NCBI RefSeq assembly: GCF_009680455.1
Contig: NZ_WKRD01000004.1
Coordinates: 1 to 64,000, forward strand
Length of the DNA: 64,000 bases
Reading direction: 5' to 3'
Origin: Lachnospira eligens
GTDB taxonomy: Bacteria > Bacillota > Clostridia > Lachnospirales > Lachnospiraceae
Below are positions 45,662 to 54,818 of this stretch, in pieces. The notes beneath the pieces were generated by a model. It made no database searches. It was not told the DNA's origin and was given only the letters and a program-made list of their open reading frames with translations. How positions within the stretch are numbered: position 1 is the stretch's first letter; each line of letters begins with the position of its first letter. The position numbers and the translations under genes are program-made.

Positions 45662-45706
45662 TGAACTCAGTTCACATTTGCTTTTTATGTCGAAAGTCCG
45701 TATAAT
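45662..45706 (+). promoter_or_regulatory. Promoter of the first rep gene with a partition-type operator
   Basis: The palindrome TGAACTCAGTTCA (45662-45674) lies immediately upstream of TTGCTT (45678-45683), which is 17 nt before a perfect TATAAT (45701-45706). The same palindrome is repeated upstream of parA, so the partition proteins may regulate this gene. Confidence 0.75.
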
Positions 45707-45735
45707 GTATTTATATTTATATTGAAGGAGTTAAT

Positions 45736-47139
45736 ATGGAACAGTATTCTAGGCGATTTATAGAAGAGCTTGCCAAGCATATCAACCCAACGATTCTAGA
45801 ATTTTTCAATAAAAAGAAAAATCTGATGAACTTTCCTACTGATAATGCTGCAGAGCTTATAGACGAAACATTGATGGAGTATCTTGAAGGTAAAACGAGC
45901 CGTGAAGATTTAATGCCTATTATTAACAAGATTAAAAAGTCGCGTCTTCAGAAACGCGCCAGATGGTATAAGGCATACAACAATGACATTGATAATATGA
46001 ATCTTGATGATCCCAAACATCCTCTCGCCAGTTTTATTTCTCTGGCCAGATCATTAAGACCTGACGAGTATGCCAAGCTTTATGGAGATAAAGAACTTGA
46101 TGATATTATCAAAGATAAAAAAGAAGCTGCTAATAAATGGAAGAACGATTCCGGAAGTCTTCTGATTGATTTTCCAGGACTCTACTCTTTCACTAATAAT
46201 TCAATATATAATTCTCTTAAGAATGATCTAATTATAAGTGCATGGAAGTATATAGAAAGTGAACTTGCTGGTAACATTGATTCCTACCTAAGAATGTATC
46301 CTGTTGACCTTGTTGATAAACCATTATTCAGCCCATCTTCTTTTACTCTGATGATGGAAACAGCTTCCAATAATTTGTTAAAGGAAATTATCACAGATGA
46401 TGATGGAGATGAACTGTTAGAGGTCACTGTTGATAATGGTAAGCTGACACCACCAAAGTCTATGGATACTGATGACCTTAAGCTGGTTAATGCATTTATC
46501 TCTAATATTAACATGCAGGAGTTCTCTAAGGAGAAATCTGTTATTGTTGATCTTAATACTCTGGGTAAAGAGGTTGTAGATTATCATGTAGGTAAGAACG
46601 TTCTTAACAAGATAAGTAATTCCTGCCGTAAACTTGTAGAGTATAACTTCTCTTATGAAGCTGAAGGCAGTAAGATATATTTCAACCTGTTCGATAATAT
46701 TGTTATTAAAGAAGATGCTGAACGCCCATATGCCATAGCACAATTTGGAGAAATTCTAAGCAACGCAATTATTCAGAAGAAGCTTATCTCCATTACTTCT
46801 GCTTCTTATGATGTTCTTGATAATAATCTTTCAAAGATTATATGCTATGCGATAAAGCGTGAACAGATTGCTAATCAGGAAACAAGAGTTAATGAATACA
46901 GTTATACATACTTCCAGAAGATTGTAAGATTCAAGTTGAAGAACAAAAAGAAGAATCTGCAGCTTATCCAGGAAAGTCTTCAGGAGTTTGTTGATAACCA
47001 TATTGCAATAGAAAAGTTTGAATTAAAGAATGGTGTATTTATCATAACTTTCCTGCCGTTGTCTGATGCTGAAATAGAAGATCTTAATTCTGACAATGAT
47101 AAGAATGACAAAGGACTGTTGATTGACACCCTTGGATAA
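45736..47139 (+). CDS. Putative plasmid replication initiator
   Basis: A 467-aa protein not recognised by clear family motif. The N-terminal third is helical and charged; the C-terminal part (about 315-450: YAIAQFGEILSNAI, ISITSASYDVLDNNLSKIICYAIKREQ, FQKIVRFKLKNKKKNLQLI) resembles winged-helix DNA-binding regions of plasmid Rep proteins. It sits between a recombinase and an iteron region opposite parAB, so a role in replication is likely. GAAGGAG precedes the ATG. Confidence 0.6.
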   Translation: MEQYSRRFIEELAKHINPTILEFFNKKKNLMNFPTDNAAELIDETLMEYLEGKTSREDLMPIINKIKKSRLQKRARWYKAYNNDIDNMNLDDPKHPLASFISLARSLRPDEYAKLYGDKELDDIIKDKKEAANKWKNDSGSLLIDFPGLYSFTNNSIYNSLKNDLIISAWKYIESELAGNIDSYLRMYPVDLVDKPLFSPSSFTLMMETASNNLLKEIITDDDGDELLEVTVDNGKLTPPKSMDTDDLKLVNAFISNINMQEFSKEKSVIVDLNTLGKEVVDYHVGKNVLNKISNSCRKLVEYNFSYEAEGSKIYFNLFDNIVIKEDAERPYAIAQFGEILSNAIIQKKLISITSASYDVLDNNLSKIICYAIKREQIANQETRVNEYSYTYFQKIVRFKLKNKKKNLQLIQESLQEFVDNHIAIEKFELKNGVFIITFLPLSDAEIEDLNSDNDKNDKGLLIDTLG

Positions 47140-47875
47140 ATGTCTACATTTTCGTATTTAAAAAATTGATGTAGAATACTGAAGGATAATTGATTAATTT
47201 CAATTATCCTTTTTTTATTTGCCTCAACCATGCGATTTATTCACATTTTGTCGTTTATTTTTATTTTTTAGTATAGAAAATGTGCTTTACTCCCCTATTT
47301 AAGGCATTTTAATAAAAATAAACGAGATAATTGATATTCCCGTGTAACCTGCTTCTAAAAAATGTAGATAAATTTGGAGTAAATCAGTAATACATCACTA
47401 TCAGAATGTAGATATTTTTGGAGTAATTTAATGAAATGTAGATATTTTTGGAGTAATTTAATTCATTTTTATAAAAAAATCGCCCCAAAACTATGCTTAA
47501 TGATATATTAACACTACACAAAGAAGTGTTTTTCTACATTTTTTTTTCAAAAAATCATTGTCAATGTCTACATTTTTGGCTTAAATACTAGATATTCGGG
47601 ATTTATTGTCTTTATATATAAATCAATAACACCCAAATGTAGATAAATTTGGAGTAAAACATACAAAATATGTAATTTGAAGTCTACAAAAAAAAATCAC
47701 AAGAAATTTCGTAGATAAAAACGGAGTAAAACAAGTATCTTTTTAAAAAATGTAGATAAATTCAGAGTAAAATAATATGAAAATAAATATAATGTGGACA
47801 AAAATGGAGTAAAAAGGCAAATTTGATTTTAGCCCCAAATACTGTTAAATTATGGGCTAAAAGGGGGTGAAATGT
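47140..47875. other. Candidate replication origin region
   Basis: A gene-free stretch of about 735 bp between the two initiator-like genes, with the iterons in its second half and AT-rich unwinding-type sequence throughout. GCCCCAAA-type motifs near 47483 and 47832 are the only GC-rich islands. No DnaA box was found with certainty. Confidence 0.7.
47363..47815 (+). repeat. Replication-origin iterons (seven copies)
   Basis: Seven direct repeats of a 21-22-bp sequence, consensus TGTAGAtAAatTTGGAGTAA, begin near 47363, 47407, 47437, 47638, 47710, 47751 and 47794. The two copies at 47407 and 47437 are 30 bp apart and nearly identical. The flanks are very AT-rich, with partial inverted copies (TCTACATTTTT) near 47535 and 47570. 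This is the layout of an iteron-controlled plasmid origin. Confidence 0.85.
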
Positions 47876-49051
47876 TTGGATAATTTTGCGAATATTGGCA
47901 AAGCAGCTATAATCCAGTCTTTAGGTATTCAGAAGAATTACACAGAAGTAATTGAAACTACTGTAGATGCCATTGATTATAGTAATACAGCTTGTTCAAC
48001 ATGTAAATACAAAGCTATCATCAATACATTTGATGAAAATAGCAAGCCTTATGCTGATGCCTGTGCTTCCTGTGCAAGTTGTCCACATAAGACATTAATC
48101 CAGAAGAACGTGTATAAAAAAATCTACCATAATGAAAAAAATCGTTATGGTTACAGACCTATGCTTAAGGCTAATGCCATTAAACTGTTTTTGTTATTGC
48201 ATTTTTATCACCCTGATAATAACGGAATTGTATATAATCTGGAAGCATGTGAACTTGCGTCTGTTATCGGGTGTAATGTAAGAACTATATGGAATAATCT
48301 TAAGGTACTTGAAGAATATACATATATCTCATATTCAAAGAATGAGTATGGGCTTATTAATGTTATCCTCAATGATTATGAAAATTATTACCTTCCTGCC
48401 AATAAAGGTGGGCGAGGTTTTCTTGTCATGTCAAAGGAGTTGCTAACAAAACTTAATTCAACAGATTCCCTGGTATCACTCCGTATCTTTATAAGGGAAC
48501 TTTTAAGTCTTGATTCTCCTGAATTAAAAGGTGTTGCAAGTGTTGATTACAAGAACATACGCGATATACGTAATACGCTTCCATCTTACTGCAAGCCTTC
48601 GGTTATTAAAGCAAAGCTTACGAAAAACTCCGATATATTCAATGTTACATTCAAAGATGATGTTGTCCGGTTTGAGATCGATAAAGCATATATCCCAAAG
48701 AACCAGAAAGCTTATGTACATGAGGAATATGTAGGAATCCTGCAGAATTTTATATGGGAATTTAATCAGAATGTTGCTTATGTTAATTCCGGTGAAACTG
48801 TTTCTGCAAAATTCAGCTCATTTTTTAATATTAAAACTTCAGTTGCTTCTTATAAACTTATGAAGCTCACTGATATTGAAATTGATGATATTGCAAGTCT
48901 TTCCTTACACTATTCTTATGAAATTGTGATGAATGCTCTCTCTGTCGTTTATAAAGAATATTATATGTACGAAAAGACTATAAATAATCTTGCAGGTCTT
49001 ATGTCGACAATAATTCGAGCTCAATTTAATAATCTTAAAAAGGCTGCCTGA
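47876..49051 (+). CDS. Putative replication initiator with cysteine cluster
   Basis: A 391-aa protein likely to bind the iterons directly upstream. Residues 35-80 hold CSTCKYK and CASCASCPHK, a possible zinc site; about residues 100-150 form a winged-helix-like region (VIGCNVRTIWNNLKVLEEYTYIS). I prefer TTG 47876 because AAGGGGGTGA at 47861-47870 is its ribosome site; GTG 47867 overlaps that site. A family name cannot be given by eye. Confidence 0.65.
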   Translation: MDNFANIGKAAIIQSLGIQKNYTEVIETTVDAIDYSNTACSTCKYKAIINTFDENSKPYADACASCASCPHKTLIQKNVYKKIYHNEKNRYGYRPMLKANAIKLFLLLHFYHPDNNGIVYNLEACELASVIGCNVRTIWNNLKVLEEYTYISYSKNEYGLINVILNDYENYYLPANKGGRGFLVMSKELLTKLNSTDSLVSLRIFIRELLSLDSPELKGVASVDYKNIRDIRNTLPSYCKPSVIKAKLTKNSDIFNVTFKDDVVRFEIDKAYIPKNQKAYVHEEYVGILQNFIWEFNQNVAYVNSGETVSAKFSSFFNIKTSVASYKLMKLTDIEIDDIASLSLHYSYEIVMNALSVVYKEYYMYEKTINNLAGLMSTIIRAQFNNLKKAA

Positions 49052-49064
49052 AAACAGTCTTTTT
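49037..49064 (+). terminator. Terminator after the second initiator gene
   Basis: AAAAAGGCTG pairs with CAGTCTTTTT (one G-U) across the stop codon, followed by a T-run. Confidence 0.7.
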
Positions 49065-49626
49065 TCTGTGTCTTTTTATCAAAACTCTTCATAAATTATC
49101 TAAAGATTCTTTCTCACCCCTTACCTGATTTTCGTTTCTTAAGTTAAATATATGTCATTTATTAAAAATTATGATAAAAGTTATTATAAAAAGTGGCAAT
49201 AATGACTAATATATTAATAATTTATGGAAAAAAAACGACGATAAATGACTTAAAAAAGACTAAATACTTAAAATAAAAACCTTTTTCTGAAATAAAAATT
49301 CTTATAAAAATACAAAAAGACTTTTTTAAAAAAAATTATATGTTTGATTTAAATAAAAATTCATCATTTCTGAAAAACATATACGTCTTAATTATCCTCA
49401 AAATCAGTAATCATCTGTCTTTGCAGATTTCTCATTTATCAATATATGTTAATTTGTTAATAATATATATATACATTTATATAAAAAAGACGGATATTAA
49501 TGCATAAATAGTATTTCATGCATAATATCCGTCAAAAATTGACTTTGTAATTTGACCAAACAACGATTTTTATGATGTCATAATACAAATATGTATCTAT
49601 ATCATAAAAAGTCATATATGGTCATA
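49065..49626. other. AT-rich intergenic region between rep and parB
   Basis: About 560 bp, extremely AT-rich with many A- and T-tracts, no credible gene. It ends with the parAB terminator. It could assist origin unwinding or contain centromere DNA, but I see no repeated motif. Confidence 0.5.
49489..49533 (-). terminator. Terminator of the parA-parB operon
   Basis: GACGGATATTA-TGCAT pairs with ATGCA-TAATATCCGTC (one bulge); on the minus strand it is followed by TTTTTT. It lies about 90 bp after the parB stop. Confidence 0.8.
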
Positions 49627-50823
49627 TTAAAGGTTGTCAATTAAATCAACAATTCTGTCCTTTAAAATTTCAACACGTATTTTTAATTCCGCATCGTTTT
49701 TTATGATTGATTTATTATTTTTTAATACATCAAAATTATTTTCTAATAAACTAAGTGACTGTTCCAGTTTTGCAATCGAATTAATTCTTTTAAGTTCAGA
49801 ATCGGAGATTGAAGTCTGACGTTGTTCCTTTTCCTTCTGCTGCTGCTTAAGTTTTTCAACCTGAGCTTCCATCTTTGCTTTTTCACGTTCTGCTTTTTCT
49901 TTTGCTTGCATTGCAAATTTAACCATCTCGTCCTTATCAGGTCCTTTTTCTGTAGAGTTACTATTGCTTTGAAAATCATTTATTCTTTGTTCCAGTAATT
50001 CAATTGTATGTTTCTTATCTTCTATTTCTTTTGTAGCAGAATCAAGCTGCTTTTTATACTGTCTCGCTTCATCTGCTCTTTCTTCAGAAAGTTTCTTAAT
50101 AGATTGGAATTCAGCATTTTCAATTGTACCGTTTTTCTGAATAATTGAAAGTATTGTCTTCTGAGCATCTTCATCAAGTTTACCAAATTTATCAGCCTGA
50201 TTAAGATCAATGCCATTAGAATTAAGAAGTTCAGATAATTCTGGAATCAGTTTTTCTGCTGTTGTGTATTTTCTTGCCTGTCGTTCAGATATGTTAAGCT
50301 GGCTGGCTATTTCAGCATGAATATTCTTAATTTCACCTTTAAGCTTCTTGGCTTCATAAAGCTCTAATAGTCTGCTTACTTCCCATCGCTTCACTTCCAT
50401 GCTTGATTCTCTAACATCATGATTTGCAGAGATAAGCATAATCTCTTCGTCAATATCTGATATATCGGATTTCTCTACTTTACAAGGAATTCCTGCAGGA
50501 AAATTATCACGATATTCTTTATCTGTCATCTGGCATATAGCATGGTATCTTCGTTCACCAGATATAAGACGATATTGATCTGTTTCTGCATCATATAAAA
50601 CTGAAAGGTTATGACGGAGGCCATTAACAAGAATACTTTCTTTAAGTGCTTCTATTCCGTCTTGTGTATACTGTTCATTCTTAGGATTAGGAATAATCTT
50701 ATCTTTTGGAATATATTTAAAATTGTATTGTGTCTTAGCTTGGATTTCTCTGAGTTTTTCTCCACCATCATTATTAAGTACACCAGATTTTGTTGATCCA
50801 GCACTAAAATTTTTCTTAGCCAT
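49627..50823 (-). CDS. parB: ParB-like partition protein
   Basis: A 398-aa centromere-binding partition protein. An N-terminal ParB/Srx-type nuclease fold (IPKDKIIPNP, LISGERRYHA near residue 75-85), an HTH region (IASQLNISERQARKYTTAEKLIPEL, about 165-190) and a long C-terminal coiled coil (about 230-340). It follows parA by 1 nt. The long coil is unusual compared with chromosomal Spo0J (about 280-300 aa) and supports a plasmid type. Confidence 0.92.
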   Translation of the reverse strand: MAKKNFSAGSTKSGVLNNDGGEKLREIQAKTQYNFKYIPKDKIIPNPKNEQYTQDGIEALKESILVNGLRHNLSVLYDAETDQYRLISGERRYHAICQMTDKEYRDNFPAGIPCKVEKSDISDIDEEIMLISANHDVRESSMEVKRWEVSRLLELYEAKKLKGEIKNIHAEIASQLNISERQARKYTTAEKLIPELSELLNSNGIDLNQADKFGKLDEDAQKTILSIIQKNGTIENAEFQSIKKLSEERADEARQYKKQLDSATKEIEDKKHTIELLEQRINDFQSNSNSTEKGPDKDEMVKFAMQAKEKAEREKAKMEAQVEKLKQQQKEKEQRQTSISDSELKRINSIAKLEQSLSLLENNFDVLKNNKSIIKNDAELKIRVEILKDRIVDLIDNL

Positions 50824-50824
50824 A

Positions 50825-51652
50825 TTACTTCTCTCCTTTCAGATATTTTGCAAGCTTGCGGTAATGAGCTGTGTCCATAAGTCCAAGATAGTTTACAAGT
50901 TCAACGTAATCAAGAGATGCAGGACACTTTTTATCGTATGATAATAATGGTTCAAATGTCGTATTTGATTCATTAACAGCTATACAGTTTCTGATAGATA
51001 TTGGAAGAAATCTATCACCGAACATATTTTCATAACTCTCATACATCTGTCTGAAAAGAGTTGTTCTTCCTGCCACCCTTGTCATAAAGATACCGGCAAA
51101 TTCAATACTTAAAGCATATTTATCGTTTAGTTCTTCTATAGTATCGAAAAGTGACATAAGACCATCATACGAGAAATTATCTACACAAATTGGAGTAATA
51201 ATCTTATCACTGGCACACATTGCACATGATGTTAGATATGATTTGAACGGAGAATTATCTATAATTATGTAATCAAACTCGTCCTTAATTAAATTCAAGT
51301 TATAGCGTAAATATAATTCAACATTAATCTCTTTCATTTTGTCATATATTTTGTAAATAAGACTGTTAAGTTCTCGTGATGCTGTAAGTATAGAAATGTT
51401 TTTATATTCAGTTTCAGTTATGTAGCTCATTACTTCATTTTTATTTTTTTGTTTTTCACAAAACAGACGTTCGTAATCTATATCTGGATTAGCTTCTGCC
51501 TGACCATACATTTTGGTTGTATTCATCTGTGGATCAAGGTCAATAAGCAATACTTTGTATTCTGAGATAGCAAGAATCTGTGCTATTGTAATTGCTGATG
51601 TTGATTTGCCTACTCCACCCTTTTCATTAATCAAACTAATTACTTCTGTCAT
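50825..51652 (-). CDS. parA: ParA-type partition ATPase
   Basis: A 275-aa Walker-type ATPase that moves replicon copies to daughter cells. Deviant Walker A EKGGVGKST (residues 10-18), LLIDLDPQMNTT and the later YIIIDNSP. There is no N-terminal HTH extension (type Ib-like size), yet palindromes lie in its promoter region. It is followed directly by parB. Confidence 0.94.
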   Translation of the reverse strand: MTEVISLINEKGGVGKSTSAITIAQILAISEYKVLLIDLDPQMNTTKMYGQAEANPDIDYERLFCEKQKNKNEVMSYITETEYKNISILTASRELNSLIYKIYDKMKEINVELYLRYNLNLIKDEFDYIIIDNSPFKSYLTSCAMCASDKIITPICVDNFSYDGLMSLFDTIEELNDKYALSIEFAGIFMTRVAGRTTLFRQMYESYENMFGDRFLPISIRNCIAVNESNTTFEPLLSYDKKCPASLDYVELVNYLGLMDTAHYRKLAKYLKGEK

Positions 51653-52241
51653 AGTTTTTCCTTTCGCATATTAATATAAGTTTATTATACAACATTTTGG
51701 TTTCTTTTCAATTGCTTTTAGAAATGTTTTTGAGAAATATTTGAACTGAGTTCATTTTTTGACATAATTATACTTTTTATAATAACTTTGCACTAAGTTC
51801 AATAATTAATATATGGATTAATTTTTAAGATAGATATATTATATCCTGAAATTTATGTCTTAATTAATAATTATATAATAAAGATTTATTATATAAAAAA
51901 TTATATAAGACAAGATAAGTAAGAACACAAAAGATATTATTAAAACACTTTGAACTGAGTTCAAATTATATTTATAATATAAAAGTGCATAAAATATTAT
52001 TACTCAATAAAATTTGAACTCAGTTCAAAATATAACTAAATACTGGTATATTAAAAAATTATATAAAAAATGAACTGAGTTCAAATTTTATATAAACACA
52101 AGTAGGTCAATAGAACATGAGTTCTGCATGTTTCATGTGAAACATTATTACTATATATAGTATTTGAGGGAATCTGTAACCACAATTCTTTATTACATCT
52201 CTTGAGTTATTGTAATTGTGACTGTATAATTAACAAAAATA
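51653..52241. promoter_or_regulatory. Probable centromere/operator region with TGAACTSAGTTCA palindromes
   Basis: Four perfect 13-bp palindromes TGAACT(G/C)AGTTCA at 51742-51754, 51951-51963, 52015-52027 and 52071-52083, often extended to TTTGAACTSAGTTCAAA, plus a degenerate copy near 51791. They lie in AT-rich, gene-free DNA upstream of parA. A fifth full copy is in the first rep promoter. They are probable parS sites and operators. Confidence 0.8.
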
Positions 52242-52271
52242 TTGAATAAAAAACAGATTAATGAGGTTATT

Positions 52272-52988
52272 ATGGTATTTAATCATACATACAGAATTGG
52301 ACTTGAAGATTGCGGGAAAGAAAATGAAGCTACTAACAAAGCAATTCTTACAATTCTTGAGGATATTGCAGGCTTACATTCAGCAACAGTAGGACTTGGA
52401 CTCAATGAAATTAATAAAACAGGCTGTGCGTGGGTGATTTTGAAATGGCAGGTACAGATTATCAAGCGTCCAGAATATAATGATGAATTAAATGTTTATA
52501 CATGGTCAACATCTGCAAATAAGCTTTTTGCTGATAGAGATTTTAAAGTGCTTGATAATAATGGTGAGACAGTTATTATTGCAACTTCACGATGGATATA
52601 TATGGATATTAACAAAAGAAGACCAGTCAGAATAACCGCTGAAATTATGGATAGGTATGAATCTGAGCCAGAAAGACGTGTGTTCTCAGAAGAAATTACT
52701 AAAAATGAGATTCCCGATACAAAATATAAAGAGATTTCGTATAATATTTTAAGAAGAGATGTCGATTATCTTGGACATATGCATAATATAAGTTATCTTG
52801 ATGCGGCATATGAGATTATGCCAGAAGAATACTTTAATGGTCCACAATTTAACTATATAAGTATCGATTATTGTAAAGAATTATTGAAAAATGACGAAGT
52901 AAAAGCACATTTTTACCGAATTGACAACGGATGTATAATATCATTAAATACGGAAAAGATAAATTCAGTAATTACACTGAAATATTAG
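52272..52988 (+). CDS. Acyl-ACP thioesterase (FatA/FatB-type)
   Basis: A 238-aa double hot-dog protein that releases fatty acids from acyl carrier protein. Motifs include LNEINKTGCAWVILKWQVQI and, in the second half, RRDVDYLGHMHNISYLDAAYE with conserved Asn/His. The ATG at 52272 has GAGG 5 nt upstream, and the TTG 30 nt earlier does not. It is probably separate from the partition locus. Confidence 0.9.
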   Translation: MVFNHTYRIGLEDCGKENEATNKAILTILEDIAGLHSATVGLGLNEINKTGCAWVILKWQVQIIKRPEYNDELNVYTWSTSANKLFADRDFKVLDNNGETVIIATSRWIYMDINKRRPVRITAEIMDRYESEPERRVFSEEITKNEIPDTKYKEISYNILRRDVDYLGHMHNISYLDAAYEIMPEEYFNGPQFNYISIDYCKELLKNDEVKAHFYRIDNGCIISLNTEKINSVITLKY

Positions 52989-53070
52989 CGAAAGACAGTT
53001 ATATAAAACTGCTGGAGTCCAGTATATATTAGTTATATTGGGGATTAGCTGTTTTGAAAGGAGTATTTTT

Positions 53071-53388
53071 ATGAGTTTGATTAATAAAGAAAAGGTTTTA
53101 AATGGTGTAGGAAAGGCTGTAGATGTTACTAACAAAGCAGCAGATAAGGCTTCTTCATTTGTCAAAGAAAAGGAAATTGACAAGAAAGCTATGAAAGCTG
53201 CGAAAACTGCCGAAAAAGGTATCAAAATAGCAGGAAATAAGATTGGAGAGGTTGCAGGAGAAATCGTGGCAGGTTATAAAAGTAAGGCGGGAGGTACTTC
53301 TTCAGGTACTTCTTCTACAGGCAGCACAGCACCAGATATCATTGTAGATGCCAAAGATATTAAAGAACATGTAAGTGATGAGGAATAG
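53071..53388 (+). CDS. Small helical Ala/Lys/Gly-rich protein
   Basis: A 105-aa protein of unknown role. Residues 1-75 are a charged amphipathic helix (VGKAVDVTNKAADKASSF, AAKTAEKGIKIAGNK), followed by a Gly/Ser/Thr linker and an acidic C-terminus. There is no signal peptide. It has an AAAGGAG site and ends 2 nt before a MATE gene, so the two are co-transcribed. Confidence 0.75.
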   Translation: MSLINKEKVLNGVGKAVDVTNKAADKASSFVKEKEIDKKAMKAAKTAEKGIKIAGNKIGEVAGEIVAGYKSKAGGTSSGTSSTGSTAPDIIVDAKDIKEHVSDEE

Positions 53389-53390
53389 TA

Positions 53391-54731
53391 ATGCAAAGTG
53401 ATTTTTCACAGGGAAAAGTCTGGAAAAATGTTATTAATCAGGCAATTCCGCTTATGGTCGCTCAGCTTATACAGATTCTGTATAATGTTGTTGACCGGAT
53501 ATACATTGGGCATCTTCCTGTTATTGGAAGCAATGCTTTAACAGGAATAGGGCTGGTTTTTCCTATTACAACACTTGTTGCGGCATTTACAAATCTGTTT
53601 TCAACAGGTGGTGTGCCGCTCTTTTCTATGGCAAGAGGAGCAAAAGAAGAAAAGAAAGCGGAACTTATACTAGGACAGGTTGTATCATTGCTTTTTGTTA
53701 CATCGCTGGCACTTATGGCGTTATGCTATATATTTAAAAGACCAGTACTGTTCCTTTTCGGAGCAAGTGAAGAAACTTATGTATATGCTGACCAGTATCT
53801 TAAAATATATCTTCTGGGAACGATATTTTCAGTGCTTTCAACGGGACTTAACGGATTTATTAATGCACAGGGATATCCTAAAAAGGGCATGATGACAGTT
53901 ATGCTTGGTGCAATTATTAATCTCATTCTTGATCCAGTGTTCATATATGGGCTTCATATGGGAGTTTATGGTGCAGCAATAGCCACAGTAATAAGCCAGG
54001 GTGTGTCTTTTATGTGGGTTTTAAGCTTTTTTATGGGAAAGAAAACATTTTACCATATAAAAGAGGAAAATCTGATTCTTAAAGCAGGGATGGTTGGAAA
54101 GATTACATCTCTTGGAATATCAGGATTTGTTATGCAGGGAACTAACTGCCTCGTACAGGTTGTATGTAATAAAATGCTGTTTATGTATGGCGGGGATATG
54201 TATGTAGGAATTATGACTGTAATTAATTCAGTCAGGGAGATTCTTTCTGTTCCCGGTAGTACGCTTGGAAGTGGTGCACAGCCTGTTCTTGGCTACAATT
54301 ATGGTGCAAAGCAGTATGAAAGAGTCAGAAAAGCAATTAGATTCACGGCGGCAATAGGATTTTTATACATGCTCATTGCGTGGCTTACTGTAATTATATT
54401 TCCGAAAGAGATTCTGTCGGTATTCACGACTGATAAGGCTATGATAGTTTTAGGAGAACATGCGTTAAAGCTGTATTTTTTTGGATTCTTTTTTATGTCA
54501 TTCCAGTTTGTGGGACAGTCGACATTTACAGCACTTGGCTGTGCAAAGAGGGCGGTATTTTTCTCGATATTCAGGAAAGTAATTATAGTTGTTCCGCTTA
54601 CAATTATTCTTCCTATGCTTGGACTTGGAGTTGAAGGAGTGTTTATTGCCGAGCCGGTATCTAATGCAATAGGCGGTCTGGCAAGCTTTACAACAATGTA
54701 TTTTACACTTTACAAAAAACTGCCGGAATAG
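53391..54731 (+). CDS. MATE family efflux transporter
   Basis: A 446-aa pump of 12 helices with the MepA-like start QGKVWKNVINQAIPLMVAQLIQ and motif ILYNVVDRIYIGH. It probably exports cationic drugs or metabolites. The ATG follows the small-protein stop by 2 nt and is translationally coupled. It is a different subgroup from the MATE gene at 5.6 kb. Confidence 0.92.
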   Translation: MQSDFSQGKVWKNVINQAIPLMVAQLIQILYNVVDRIYIGHLPVIGSNALTGIGLVFPITTLVAAFTNLFSTGGVPLFSMARGAKEEKKAELILGQVVSLLFVTSLALMALCYIFKRPVLFLFGASEETYVYADQYLKIYLLGTIFSVLSTGLNGFINAQGYPKKGMMTVMLGAIINLILDPVFIYGLHMGVYGAAIATVISQGVSFMWVLSFFMGKKTFYHIKEENLILKAGMVGKITSLGISGFVMQGTNCLVQVVCNKMLFMYGGDMYVGIMTVINSVREILSVPGSTLGSGAQPVLGYNYGAKQYERVRKAIRFTAAIGFLYMLIAWLTVIIFPKEILSVFTTDKAMIVLGEHALKLYFFGFFFMSFQFVGQSTFTALGCAKRAVFFSIFRKVIIVVPLTIILPMLGLGVEGVFIAEPVSNAIGGLASFTTMYFTLYKKLPE

Positions 54732-54758
54732 TATTCTAAAGACAATGATAGCAAAGGT

Positions 54759-54793
54759 GCCATCGCTTCTGTATAGGGAGCGGTGGCTTTTTT
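54759..54793 (+). terminator. Intrinsic terminator after the MATE gene
   Basis: GCCATCGCT pairs with AGCGGTGGC (one G-U), followed by six T. Confidence 0.82.
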
Positions 54794-54818
54794 AAAATCT
54801 TGGAAAGAAGGATAATTT

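Noticed and set aside
47363..47815. CRISPR array
   Set aside because: The repeats are AT-rich, degenerate and irregularly spaced with no cas genes; a replication origin explains them.
51742..52083. FabT-type boxes for the acyl-ACP thioesterase
   Set aside because: The palindromes extend as TTTGAACTSAGTTCAAA, differ from the degV boxes, cluster at parA and recur at rep; a partition role fits better.
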